A DNA stretch of 64,000 nt, from NCBI GenBank assembly GCA_026214975.1, contig JAOBSW010000365.1, forward strand, positions 54,340-118,339, given 5' to 3'. Below the pieces are notes generated by a model. It made no database searches, was not told the origin of the DNA, and saw nothing but the letters and a program-made list of their open reading frames with translations. The translations under genes and the position numbers were made by a program. This DNA is from Gentiana macrophylla. Lineage: Eukaryota > Streptophyta > Magnoliopsida > Gentianales > Gentianaceae. Position 1 is the stretch's first letter. Each line of letters begins with the position of its first letter. Below are positions 44,884 to 56,739 of this stretch, piece after piece.

Positions 44884-46072
44884 TAATTTTTCTCCAAAAA
44901 CAAACTACATAAGAATGTGACAATTTTGTCCACTCAATCTCGCATGACAAATTAATTTGAAAATTTTCTAATAATGGAGTATATTCCGTTAAAACTATTC
45001 TTTTTTTGGAGGAATAAAACTAGTTGATATATTGACCACTCATTTGAAGTATTAATGCATGATGCCCTCCCAACGGCATCTGGTTTGCACTCAAGAGGTA
45101 TAGGCAATGGCTTTTGTCAAGTATGCAAAAGATTTGAAGAAGTTTCCTGGCATTGCGTCCTCGAATGTAACATCCCTAAAGCATGTTGAAGATTGTCTTC
45201 TCATGGAAATTATTTGGGCTCCATGAACATTCATGATGATATGGAAGTGGTGTGAATAGTGGTTCTCTACAGAGGTGTCCCTGAGGCCAACTAGGCCAAC
45301 TAAGCCGCCTCCCCTCAAAAACCAATTTTTTATGTGATGATGTTTAGAACTTGTCCGGGTGAAATAACAGGTAATCTTTTGAGGAATAATCCAACTATTG
45401 AATTGCTGGTGTGATGTGATGATTTTTGGTTGTGTCAATGATCTGCTTCTTACCTAGAGAATATGAGATAAAGCCAGTAACATAGTTCTGAATGAATGGA
45501 CAAATGATCATTTATATAGGCATTCAACGTGGGAGGAGTTGATTATGGATTCATGATTTTATGGTTTGTGATTGAAGGGCCACTACGATGCTGCTGTAAA
45601 ACAATCATGGCCCAATTAGGCAAAAATCATGGAACACGTGGGATCATGTCCTTGAATGAATATCATTCATGGGATCTAACCTATTTATGAGTCATAACCG
45701 CCCTTCGAGCTCGGAAAGTCTCGATCTTATCATAGACAACTGAGGTGATCCTGTCACCAAATCGGTAATGTGGGACCGTAGACACCCTATGTCATGCCCG
45801 GCTATCTGAAACTGTGCTTAGCATGTGCCAAGCTGAGGAAATGCTTGCTGAGCATGAACTAAATTGAGCTGACGACCTGAGTTCTGAGGATGATCTAAAC
45901 GAGGTCTGAGAAGCCTTTGCTGAAGCCTTTGAATGACAGCCCGAGGATGGGCTAAGTCTAGGTTGGCACATTTACTAATAGGATCCGATACAAATCTTAA
46001 CAGTGCCACGTGTATGACTTCCGTATCATACTCATGTCATCCAGTGTTGACCGCTCTCTAAAGACTTGAATG
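44884..46072. repeat. Dispersed repeat family A, copy 4
   Basis: Collinear with copies 2 and 3, from actacataagaatgtgaca to agacttgaatgttgtt. The next element's LTR begins where the copies diverge. Confidence 0.8.
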
Positions 46073-46073
46073 T

Positions 46074-47485
46074 TGTTTGATTGGAACATATTTGATCGAT
46101 ATTTTATTGCTTTTCCGAGGTTATTTCTAGGGAGATATGCGCTTTTCCGGGGTGTTTGGTGTTGTTTTGCAGGATTGACAATGATAATGACTTAAAGGAG
46201 TGTTTTGTGTCGTGGAATGCGTGAAAGAGATGAGTAGCCGAAGGATGATGTTACCGCTAGAAGAGAAGAGAGATGTTTCACATTTTGATAAATTTAAAGT
46301 GTTAAAAGAAGAGTCTGAAAATGGTATGATCATACCATTTCACTAGTTTGAATCTGAAAGCACAAGAGACGTTTAAATGAAGGTCTTTGCTGATTGGTGG
46401 AAGACACCTTCTTTTCAATTGGCTGATATATCTTATTTTTTGATTGGTTGATTAATAAATGGGCCATGGGACCCATTTTGGTGAGCAAATGGCGTGAATC
46501 ACAGCTGGACTATATTTTCTTTGGCTTATTAGAATTTTGGGATTATCACATTAGCAAGGGTACGGACGAAAAAAAAAAAAAAAAAAAAAAAAAAGAAAGG
46601 GGAGAAAAAAAGAAGAAAGGGAACGGCGGTTGCTCTGCTATTTCATTTCTTTTCATTGTGACCAAACATCATTGGAGATTTTTATAATTATTTTGTATTT
46701 TCTACAACAATGGTTGAAGAATTATTGAAACCTCGATATAATTGACTGTGAGATCAAATTGTGTTTCTTCTTTGTTGATTTATTGGTATTTGTTCATCTT
46801 CTGCCATAATTTCTTCATGATTATTAGTTGGGTTAATTATTTCTGCAGGGTAATTGATATAACTAATTAATCGATTGTCAATTGAAACGATAAGTCCGTA
46901 ATTGCTTATTAGTTTTAATAAGGTGACGAGTGGTATGATCGTACTTGTTTGCAGCTGGTTAATCCGCTACCACGAAGGTGAATAATCTGGATTAAAATTA
47001 ACCCGCGTGTGTGTTAATATTCAGAATCTGGTCTCTTAAATATTAATGTTGCCGGAACGCCAAACTCTTATGACCGTGTCTAGGAGTGTCTTTCGGTTAG
47101 AGTATAATTAACGGCGATGTCTTAATTATCGAATTTTAAGAGAAATTTGGTTACTTGGCGCATGTCGTAATCAGAATCGGTTTATTAATAAATTAATGAG
47201 TATTTTTGCATCTATGATCGATCGAGTAAATCGAGGTGGAAATAATCAACTTCAGCTGGAGCCTTCTTATTACTGATTTTCGTCACTACTTGATTTCACA
47301 CTTTCTTGATTATTAGAACTGTTTATTTTAGTTATTGCACTTTTAGTTAATTCACCACAAATTGGATTTTTCTATTTTTATTCTGAAAGAAATAATCATC
47401 CGTTCCCTGAGGATTCGATCCCTGCTTCCACTATACTAGTTATAGAGGTTGGAGGTGTTTATTTTTTGTGGTTTAACGACACACC
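46074..47485 (+). mobile_element. 5' LTR of an Athila-like gag-protease element
   Basis: Begins where family A homology ends (TGTTTGATTGG) and ends at about acacca before the primer site. A 22-bp perfect palindrome lies at 46319-46340 and an A-run at 46569-46594. The start is approximate. Confidence 0.65.
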
Positions 47486-47491
47486 AAATTT

Positions 47492-47509
47492 TGGCGCCGT
47501 TGCCGGGGA
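47492..47509 (+). other. Primer binding site, Asp-tRNA type
   Basis: TGGCGCCGTTGCCGGGGA lies 6 nt after the LTR end. This sequence is standard in many plant Ty3/gypsy elements, including Athila relatives. Confidence 0.92.
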
Positions 47510-47761
47510 GCGGCTATTGTATTATTTCTTTCTAGGACTTTGTCACACTAATCGTTTCAGTGCATGCCTAGATCTTCCAGAACAAGTGAATTGATATTCG
47601 TTCCAGAAATCGAAAAGACAGCTAAGAAACTGACAAAGGAGGCAAAAGAAGCTAAGAGGCGACTCAAGGCATCCACGTCTTCACCTGATATTGCACTAGA
47701 TTCGGTTATAGCAGATTCATCGACCGTATAAGTAGTCTTATCTGAAACTGAGTCTGAAAAG

Positions 47762-48771
47762 ATGGCAGAGAATCAAGAACCTGCAAGGACGTTAAGAGAA
47801 ACGGCATCTCCGGATTTTGATCAACATCCTATATGCATAGCATTCCCAGAGATGGACCAACCATTCGAGTTCAAGGCATCATTGATGTATGCACTGCCTA
47901 AGTATCATGGATTGGTAATAGAAGATCCGTACAAACACTTAATGGATCATCATTTGGCTTGTACCACACAGAGACTTCAGGGTATGACAGAGGATCAAAT
48001 GAAGCTCGGAACTTTTGCATACACCTTAGAAGGAAAAGCCAAGAGTTGGTTCTATTCGCTTCCTTCCGGATCTATTACAACATGGGCTGCCATGAGGGAA
48101 AAGTTTATGGAAAGATTCTTCCCCGCTTCACGAGCTTCTAACATCCGAAAAGATATATGTGGAATCAGACAGCAACCAGGGGAAACATTATTTGACTATT
48201 GGAGAGGTTCAACCATTTGCTTGCAAGTTGTCCACATCATCAAATTCCAGAACAATTACTCATTCAGTATTTCTATGAGGGACTTGTACCAAAGGAAAGG
48301 AAAATAATTGAAGCAGCAAGCGGTGGAGCTTTCATGAACCAAACATGTGAGAATGCCAAGAAGTTGATTGAAACCATGGCGGGTAATGCGCAACATTTTG
48401 GCTCAAGAGAGGATGTGGCACAAACAGTGAATGAAGCAAACTTCCCTGCCATTGACCAATGCCTTGACACGTTAACATCATTGGTAGAGAAGATGGCAAC
48501 AGGGCAGATACATCAAGTGAAGACTTATGGTGTATGCTCGATGGTGGGACACCAAACTGATATGTGTCCTACTTTGCGAGATGATGGTATTGAGCAAGTA
48601 AACGCGGTTGGTGGTTTCCAAGGGCAGCAACAAATGAAGTATGATCCGTATTCGAATACTTATAATCCAGGTTGGAGGGATCATCCTAACTTCAGCTATA
48701 AGCCACAAGGAACACAACAACAATTTTTGCCTCAACCGCAATATCAGCAACCACGCACCGGCACCTTCTAG
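47762..48771 (+). pseudogene. Gag polyprotein, frameshifted
   Basis: Gag capsid-type protein of a Ty3/gypsy element. Motifs are PKYHGLVIEDPYKHLMDHH, EGKAKSWFYSLP and MREKFMERFFPASRA. At about 48200 a missing base after FDYW shifts the frame; it resumes as RFNHLLASCPHH. The zinc knuckle at about 48530 reads YGVCSMVGHQTDMCP, so the first Cys of the CCHC is Tyr. A stop follows at 48769-48771 and two more stops lie before the protease frame. Not expected to form particles. Confidence 0.9.
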
Positions 48772-48964
48772 GCCCTCTGTGGAAGAAATGATGAAGAATC
48801 TGACCTCTTCTTTGCAGCAAACTGTCCAACAAGAGACTCAAAATATTCGGCAAGGTGTATAACAAGAGGTCCAGAAAGTGCAACAAGAGGTCCAGAAAAT
48901 ACAGCAGGACCACTTAAAATTTCAAACTGAGACAAGAACATGACAAAGAAATCTTGAGATCCAA

Positions 48965-50260
48965 ATGTCTCAATTAGCCTCCACAGTGACTCAGTTGCAA
49001 CAAAACCAAGGAAAGCTCCCATCACAGGTGGTGATCAATCCAAGAGAGAATGTGAATGCCGTAGTTCTTAGAAGCGGCAAGGAATTGCGAAATCCACTTC
49101 CTGAAGACGAGGCCATGAAGGAGAAAAAGGAGGAAAAGGCGAATAAAAAGAAGGATGAGTCAACTGTGAAGGTAAATAAAAATATTATTGAGACTAATCC
49201 TAAATTTGTTGTTACTCCACCTTTTCCTGGTAGGTTAGCGAAAGATAAAAAGGCGGAAGAGGATAAAGCTTTGATGGAAACCTTTAAAAAGGTTGAAATT
49301 AATCTTCCACTTTTGGAAGCCATTAAGCAATTTCCGAGGTATGCGAAGTTCTTGAAGGAGCTTTGTACCAAGAAAATGAGGCTGAAATCGAATGAAAGAG
49401 TGATGATGAATGAGAATGTATCAGCGGTTATTCAGAGGAAGTTGCCACCGAAATGTAAGGATCCAGGTATGTATGTTATACCTTGCATCATAGGGCATAA
49501 AAAGATAGAAAAAGCCATGCTTGATCTCGGTGCATCCATTAACGTTATGCCGTTGTCTGTGTATAAGGAATTGAATCTTGGTACATTAAAAGAAACAAGG
49601 GTTGTAATTCAATTGGCGGATATGTCGAATTTATATCCTGAAGGCATGGTTGAAGATGTACTAGTAAAAGTAAATGAGTTAATTTTTCCGGTGGATTTCT
49701 ACATTATTGATATGGATGATCAATTCTCATCACAACCTTCACTTATTTTGTTGGGTAGACCTTTCATGAAAACAGCTAAGACCAAAATTGATGTTGATAA
49801 GGGTACTCTTACATTTGAATTTGATAATAAATTGGTCACATATAACATTTTTGATGATGTTAAGTACCCGAACAATCATGAGTCTGTTTTTCATGTTAGT
49901 GTCAATGAATATGTTGTTGATGATTATGTTGAAATGAACCTTCTGAAAGAGGAGCTTGAGTTGTTGTGCCCAAGGAGTTTAATAGATATGGATGCTCAAA
50001 AGGAGGATGAGGAGGAGTCACTAGAACTTGAGTGGAATAAATGGTTTGAACATTTTGAGCCTATACATTTACAAGAAAATAAGGACATTTTGGTTTTGAA
50101 GGAAAAAGGTTGGAGTGCATTAGTAACGGAAAGACTAACCTGGATGTTGAGAAGATTGGAAGAGTTTTTGGCTATAAAAGAGAAATTTCTTTTCAATCCA
50201 AGGTTACAATTTAGTCCAGGGAAGTTACGTATATGTTGGGAGGCATGGGAAGCACCTTGA
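48965..50260 (+). CDS. Gag C-terminal and aspartic protease reading frame
   Basis: A 431-residue frame. It starts with a Gln-rich linker (STVTQLQQNQG) and a Lys/Glu-rich stretch, then has a retropepsin-like domain with LDLGASINVMPLSVY as the active-site motif and LILLGRPFM as the flap-side motif. The C-terminal part is acidic and has no RT motif; the frame ends at 50260. Elements of this type often lose pol, so it is probably non-autonomous. Protease activity is not shown. Confidence 0.85.
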   Translation: MSQLASTVTQLQQNQGKLPSQVVINPRENVNAVVLRSGKELRNPLPEDEAMKEKKEEKANKKKDESTVKVNKNIIETNPKFVVTPPFPGRLAKDKKAEEDKALMETFKKVEINLPLLEAIKQFPRYAKFLKELCTKKMRLKSNERVMMNENVSAVIQRKLPPKCKDPGMYVIPCIIGHKKIEKAMLDLGASINVMPLSVYKELNLGTLKETRVVIQLADMSNLYPEGMVEDVLVKVNELIFPVDFYIIDMDDQFSSQPSLILLGRPFMKTAKTKIDVDKGTLTFEFDNKLVTYNIFDDVKYPNNHESVFHVSVNEYVVDDYVEMNLLKEELELLCPRSLIDMDAQKEDEEESLELEWNKWFEHFEPIHLQENKDILVLKEKGWSALVTERLTWMLRRLEEFLAIKEKFLFNPRLQFSPGKLRICWEAWEAP

Positions 50261-50273
50261 ATGCATAGCATTG

Positions 50274-50319
50274 TCTAGCCAAAGACGTGAAATAATGGCG
50301 CTTATTGGGAGGCAACCCA
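50274..50319 (+). other. 46-nt block shared with the 63.2-kb element
   Basis: Starts 14 bases after the protease stop. It reads AGCCAAAGACGT, then GGCGCTT, then TTGGGAGGCAACCCAA, a 5-bp hairpin. The block at 63239-63284 matches at 39 of 46 positions. Confidence 0.85.
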
Positions 50320-50801
50320 ACATTTAAAAAAATAAAAAAATAAAAAAAATCAATTTCCTTTGTTTTGAGTTGTTTGGCTTCGCAGGTGTTCGATTCATGA
50401 AGAAGGAAATAAGTGGTGCAGTTTTGGTTGTGGGCAAAATGGTATGATCATACAAATTTTCGCTATAAGGATGTCAATTAATGGGAGAAATGCAATTGTG
50501 AAAGAGGAAAAAAACGGTATGATCATACCGTTTTGAAGTTTAAGCTCTGAATGTAAGTATGATTCGATTGGGAAGGAAAGGGGTACGTATATTTTATTTT
50601 TATGAAGAAAAAAAATAGTTAAAAAAATAAAATAAAACTCAGCATCTATTATCTTTTGATAAAAAGCTATTCTTTTTTTTTAATTCTTCTTCTTCCCCAA
50701 AGTCTTTCCCCGTCCCCTTTTCCCAAAACCCACCTTCCTTCCCTTGTTCCAGCCGTGAGTTGATTCCGGTAACCGTTCTTTTTCCGGCATCAGTCATAAT
50801 A
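50320..50801. other. 3' region with two long palindromes
   Basis: No ORF. It contains the palindrome GTATGATCATAC at 50442-50453 and a 24-bp perfect palindrome at 50511-50534 with the core GGTATGATCATACC. The same core occurs in the LTR at 46319. Confidence 0.85.
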
Positions 50802-50993
50802 ATGCGGCCCAAAAGCAAGGCCAAGAAGAAGATAGTGCCACTCCAACAGGTAATTTTTGAATCTCCTTCCATTCCCCCAATTGATGAGACCACCTCTCCT
50901 TCTCGCCTATCCCCTTCTCCACTGGAAACCCAGCTGCCCCGTCGAAACCCATGCCGGAAAAGACCACAGCCCGACTCTCAACTGTCAGGAAAT
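50802..50993 (+). CDS. Start of a second ORF, truncated by an insertion
   Basis: Begins MRPKSKAKKKIVPLQQ and continues Ser/Pro-rich (SPSIPPIDE, SPSPLETQLPRR). It is cut at 50993 by the chromodomain gypsy LTR. Position and composition fit the start of an extra 3' ORF, as in Athila-like elements, but no domain is identified. Confidence 0.4.
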
Positions 50994-51311
50994 TGACTAT
51001 AAATCTGATAAATAGCAAAGTAAATGCCCAGAAAATGCAGAAATGGCAAAGAAGTTTAGAAGAAAATAGGGATGAAGGTGAGAGAATTATATTAAGATAG
51101 AAAAACAGAATGCATCTCAATAGCTGACTCCATACACCCATCTCCCTCTCCTTTTAACACCTGCTCCTTCCTCTAACAACTTCCAACAGATTGCAAAACG
51201 GAAATAACCCCAAAGTGACTAACAACAGATACCACAGGGGTATAAAAGTAAAAGAAGAAAATAAGAGAACAAATATAATTATTTAAATAATTAACGGCTA
51301 ATTACGTGACA
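50994..51311 (-). mobile_element. 3' LTR of a chromodomain gypsy element
   Basis: On the minus strand it starts TGTCACGTAATTAGCCG right after the purine tract gcaggggagata, and ends GATTTATAGTCA. Length is 318 bp. GAAAT at 50989-50993 would be the target duplication; its partner was not found. Confidence 0.78.
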
Positions 51312-51340
51312 TATCTCCCCTGCTCAGCTTTGACTTGTCC

Positions 51341-54054
51341 TCAAGGCAATGGAAATTCAGGAAATGAAGCTCTGATTTTGTTTGAGTCTTCCCATGTTGC
51401 TAGTTCAGCATCTAAGTTTACCCACTTCATTTTCCACTGGACAACAGGGGCGTTATTCCTCTTGATAGTCCTGATGCTAAGGATTTGTTCAGGGTAGACA
51501 ATCATCTGACCATCAGCAGATGTTATTGGGAGTGAATCTGCCACGCGTGCACTAATGCCTTTGTACTTTTTCAGCATGGAGACATGAAAAACTGGATGTA
51601 TTTGGGAACCAGGGGGTAACTGCAGTTTGTACGCAACAAGATTGATCTTTTCCAGAATTTTGTAAGGGCCAAAGTACCTTGCTGAAAGCTTAGCATTTCT
51701 TCTTAAAGAAACTGTCTGCTGCCTGTAAGGCTAGAGTTTTAAAAATACCAGGTCACCCACAGAATAGGATTTGTCCTTCCTATGTGCATCTGCAAAGTGT
51801 TTCATCCTACCCTGGGCATAGGACAACTGGTCTCTCAGTTCCCTTGCTATAATCTGCTTTTGCTTCAGAAATTCCTCCACAGTAGGAAACTGTTGAGCTG
51901 CAAAACTACCTAGTGGGATAGTTTGTGATTTATACACATATAAGGCTTCAAATGGGGTCATGTTGAGGGAAGTGTGATAGTTATTGTTGTACCAGAATTC
52001 TGCCATGGTTAAGCACCTAGCCCATTGATTAGGCCGCAAGAAGCACATACACCTTAAATAAAGCTCCACACACTGGTTTACCCTTTCTGTTTGCCCATCC
52101 GATTGGGGATGATATGCTGATGATAGAGACAGCTGTACCCCAGATAACTTCATCAAATGTTTCCAAAAGATGCTAGTAAAAATCTTATCTCTGTCAGACA
52201 CAATATCTTGTGGTAGTCCATGATATTTATAAACATTATGGAAAAATAGGTCTGCTATGTCTTCAGAATTATAATGAGGTGGTAATGCTATAAAGTGTCC
52301 GTACTTAGTTAATCTGTCCACAATTACCAAAATGGCTGTCTTACCATCTGAATTGGGAAGCCCTTCGACAAAATCCATGCTAATACCTTGCCAGGCCTGG
52401 GTGGGAATTTGTAGTGGTTGTAGTAAACCCGGGTAAGGCTCATGGGAATCCTTACATTGTTGACAGGTGAGGCAGTCATTAATCATCCTTTGAATATCAC
52501 CCTTCAGTCCTGGCCAATAGAACAAGCTGTTGATCCTTCTATAACATGCATTAATGCCTGAGTGCCCACCAATCGGTCCCATGTGAAGCTGATGCAATAT
52601 CTGTTTTCTTAACTCACCATTTCCACCAATGTATATTTTTCCCTTAAACCTCAAAACCCCATGCTGTAATGTAAAATCTGGTAAGGACTGAGGGTCAATT
52701 AACAAGGCACTGATTTTGCTGGAGGACCACTGATCACCATTATAGCTGTCCTGAACTTGCTCCATCCATGTTGTTACAATGGCAGTCATAGCATGAGAAG
52801 TACCTACAGTGTGTGGTTGCCTGGAAAGTGCATCTGCCACCACATTTTCCTTCCCCTTTTTGTATTCAATAACAAAATCCATTCCCAACAGCTTAGACAC
52901 CCCTTTTTGTTGCAAAGATGTTGTGGCTTTCTGATCCAACAAGTATTTTAGACTTTGCTGGTCTGTTTTAATCACAAACCTCCTGCCCTGTAGGTAGTGC
53001 TTCCATTTGGTTACTGCCATGATCACCCCTAGCAACTCCTTCTCATAGATAGATAACCCAAGCTCCTTGGTGTTGAAGGCCTTACTTAGGTATGCTATGG
53101 GCCTTTCTTGCTGCTGCAGGACAGCTCCAATTCCCTTACTACATGCATCAGTCTCTACACAAAAGGGAAGAGAGAAATCTGGCAAGTTTAATATGGGAGG
53201 CTTGCACAGCTTCCTCTTGAGAGCCTCAAAGGCTGCCTGAGCCTCACCATTCCATCCAAAGCCATCTTTCTTAAGTAGTTCAGTCAATGGTCTTGCCATG
53301 CCCCCATACCCTTGTATGAACCTTCTATAGAATCCTGTCAAGCCCAGAAACCCCCTGAGTTCTATCACATTAGAGGGCGTGGGCCAATTCTGGACGGCCT
53401 TAATCTTTTCTTCCTCAGCCTGTACCATCCCATCTTGTATCACATGGCCTAAATATCCCACCTTCTTCTGGGCAAAAGAGCATTTGATAGGCTTGGCATA
53501 AAATTTATTTTGCTGTAACAGGCTCAAAACCAACCTCAAATGCTGAATGTGAGAAGGAAAGTCTGGACTATAAACAAGTATGTCATCAAAGAAGACTAAC
53601 ACAAACTTCCTTAAGTATGGCTGCAACAAGTTGTTCATGGCCTTCTGGAAAGTGGCAGGTGCATTAGTCAACCCAAAGGGCATGACCCTGAATTCATAAT
53701 GCCCACTGTGTGTAACAAAGGCTGTTTTGTGGATATCTGCCTCCTTCATTCTGATTTGATGGAATCCTGACCTCAGATCAAGCTTTGTAAACCACTTAGC
53801 AGCTCCTAATTCATCCAATAAGTCATCAATGATAGGTATGGGGTACCTATCCTTCACAGTCAGCTTATTAAGCTTCCTATAGTCCACACACATTCTCCAG
53901 GTACCATCCTTCTTTCTGACCAACAGCATAGGTGATGCAAAGGGGCTGTCACTATCTTGTATAATCCCCTGTTGCCTCATATTCCCAATTAACTGCTCCA
54001 CATCACTCTTTTGTTGATGGGGATATCTGTAAGGCCTTAATTTGAAGGGCTCAA
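51341..54054 (-). pseudogene. Chromodomain Ty3/gypsy pol with one stop and a missing 5' part
   Basis: Pol region of a chromovirus-type LTR retrotransposon. It contains RT (WRMCVDYRKLNKLTVKDRYP, VFFDDILVYS in place of YVDD), RNase H (FCVETDACSKGIGAVLQ), the integrase zinc finger (CLTCQQC), the integrase core (DFVEGLPNSDGK, IVSDRDKIF, SAYHPQSDGQTERVNQ) and a C-terminal chromodomain (ILSIRTIKR, WKMKWVNLD, ATWED). One TAG at 51731-51733 lies in an otherwise open frame, where a Gln codon would fit. The 5' end, with gag and protease, is cut at 54054 by another LTR. Cannot mobilise itself. Confidence 0.93.
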
Positions 54055-55607
54055 TGTTCACGGATTTTATTAACACAAAACAAACAAGTAGTAAATTTAT
54101 AATCCGATATACCTCAAGTGCAAGGATCGTAGTACAGAGGTTGATACCGGGTCAATCTTACGGGGAACTGGCGGTTGCTAATCCTAGTTTTTGTTTAACT
54201 AACTAACCTATGTCACGGGAAACTACTCTAAACAGTGGATGAAACTAAACGAGACTGAAAATAAACTGAACTAAAACGTAAAACTGGACAGAAGATAGGA
54301 TCTAAAGCCAGGGAAGGTACGGGTTGCGAACTATTAAACTTAAACTAACCCTAATATGCAATAAAGGAAATTGATTAACTAAACAATTCAAATTCTAAGG
54401 GATTTAATCAAATTATAACGACCAAACGAGCAATTGATCCACCTATCCTATCAACATTCAATTCCAATTCAGATTATTTCGTGATCTCTAACCAAGTCGT
54501 GATTCATCTCATCTAAAGTACAAACCCTAATTTCTTAGATAGTTCGTCTATTAATCTCTATCTTTCGATCTAAGATTAATGCTTCTTCTAACCAAAGATG
54601 TAAACTTTAACGTTTTTAATCTAGAAACCTAAACTATTAACTCTCGTTATATAGATCAAATAACTATTCTTTTATCACGGTAATCTAATGTTTAGATGAT
54701 TTTCATCAAACAAAACAATCAACAAGCAACGATCTTTCGATGTAAAATTGCATAAATAACAATAAGCATGATAAAAGAAACAACTTGTATTAGAAACTCA
54801 CAAAATAATCAAGAACGGAACTGAATTGTTGAGTTGGACGGCTTCACAACGCTCGTTCAAGGCTTTTAGCCTCTAAGCATCCTCTTGGAACTTGGAATTG
54901 TTTGAATAAAATTGCATAAAAGCATCTAAGGAGAAACTGTTTGTAAACTAAAGAAAAAAACGCAGCTTAGCCGCCCCTAGGGTTTTAGGGTTCGAATATA
55001 TGTGATCTGTGGAGAAAATACGCTGCCTTATATAGAATTCGAAGTCGGTTCAGCAAAGTCGGCTACCGGACGCCCGTGTGGAAAGGTTGAACGCCCGTCC
55101 ACTCTTCAATAAAACTTCGAATCGGGCCGAGTCATGACCAGACGCTCGTCCACCCAGCGTCACTCAAGCGCCCAAACTTCCGAATCAAAGATGTCATCAC
55201 GGGACGCCGTCCATTTCAAGAAACGCCCGCCCACCGGACGGAGATTCAGACGCCGATTTGATATGATCTAATTTGATTTCTTTGATCTTTATCTCTTTTC
55301 TTCTCGTTAATTCCTTCATTATCTCTTTTATCATCAATTAGCTCGAACTTAATCACCTTTTGATCATCTTTTGAGCCTCGAACATGTATCTATAACACAT
55401 AAAAACATCGCAAAATGTAATAATGCTCAAATAATCATAAAATCACAATTAAAACACATAAATCAACCTATTTTGCGATTAACTCATTTAAAATGTCATT
55501 TACTCAATAAATCCATTAAACACTCGTTTCTTATGCAATTTAGTACAAATACGGGGGAAAATATCATAGAATATAGCGTTATAAATCGTATAAATTCACC
55601 CTTAACA
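54055..55607 (-). mobile_element. 3' LTR of a minus-strand gypsy element inserted in pol
   Basis: Minus-strand start TGTTAAGGGTGAATTT follows a purine tract (aagtgtgggggagt), and its end reads AAATCCGTGAACA at 54055. Length is about 1.55 kb. A TATA box (minus TATATAA) is at about 55028-55034. Upstream of it, 55069-55250, are several GGACG-n-CGTCC-like quasi-palindromes. CTCAA at 54050-54054 would be the target duplication; its partner was not found. Confidence 0.72.
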
Positions 55608-56739
55608 ACTCCCCCACACTTAAGCTTTTGCTCGTCTTGAGCAAAACAAAACGAAAATTAAAGCTCGAGACAGAAACAGACACCTAAGACAATACATCAT
55701 AGATCAATAAATCAGAGGTTCACCAGTGTGTGTGCAAAGCCATAGAAAACTTCCACTAAATCCAAACTTGAGAAACTCAAAGCAAAACTAGCTAATACCC
55801 CCTCGTAGACTAGCGATAAATGACACTCATAAGGTGTACCCTACAAACGTGACATATCCCGACAAGGATGATAGAATATATCTAGGGCCTTTCTGAAATA
55901 CTCAGAGGATAATCCCTACAGCATATCTATCAGTTTATACTGGGGATAAGATAGACGATAACTTAGTCTTATATCTTTCATACCACTTCTTACATAAGTT
56001 GATTTAACTATTTTTACATTTAAACGCACATCAGAATGAGCTCTTGCCCTGTCATAGCAGAATAGGATATTCGAGATAAACCTTACCTTACTCCAATCAT
56101 CAGGCAGCTTTTCCTGACTGTCGTGAGCTCTTAGTCATCATAGTGGTATAGGACATACGTGGTATATGATTGTAAGTGTAAAAGTTTTAAATTTACTCAT
56201 TATTTGATATACAAACTTATTCAAGTATGCTAAATGAGCTAAGTGACTCATACCCCCCACTTAAACTATGCATTGTCCTCAATGTATAAAAATAAGAACA
56301 AGGAACTTAGCTCTGGAATAAGTGCGGGAGTTGAACAAGTCTTGATGAACTCCGGAGAATTTTATGAGACAAATACTGATTTACTAATCGCAATAAAATG
56401 CAACCCTCGCAACATACATCTTTAACAAAAACTTGGAAATCGTTATGAGGTTAGTCCGGAAAAATATAATCATATCAAATGGGTGTCAGAAAAGGTATAA
56501 TAATTGCCTTAAACATATTTAAGCCCATACTTAATAATTATAGTGAAAATAATGCACAAATATCCAACACATTAAATAAGACAAATTTTATTCATTAGGA
56601 AATTCAAAACGAACTCCATACAACACGACTTAACTTATTGGTACATCGAAATCAAAAATAAAAACACATTGATAAAGAGAAAATTAATAGATTAACACGG
56701 ATGCTTAGTCCGAAGGTATATCGTTCGGATCAACAAAAG
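55608..56739 (-). other. 3' untranslated part of the minus-strand element
   Basis: No ORF. A second purine-rich motif on the minus strand, tgaggacaatgcatagttta and aagtgggggg at about 56250-56280, resembles one near 63738-63770 in the right-edge element. Several A/T-rich stretches. Confidence 0.55.

Noticed and set aside
54969..54990. Telomere-like cctagggttttagggttc
   Set aside because: Fewer than three units inside an LTR; chance or common leader sequence.
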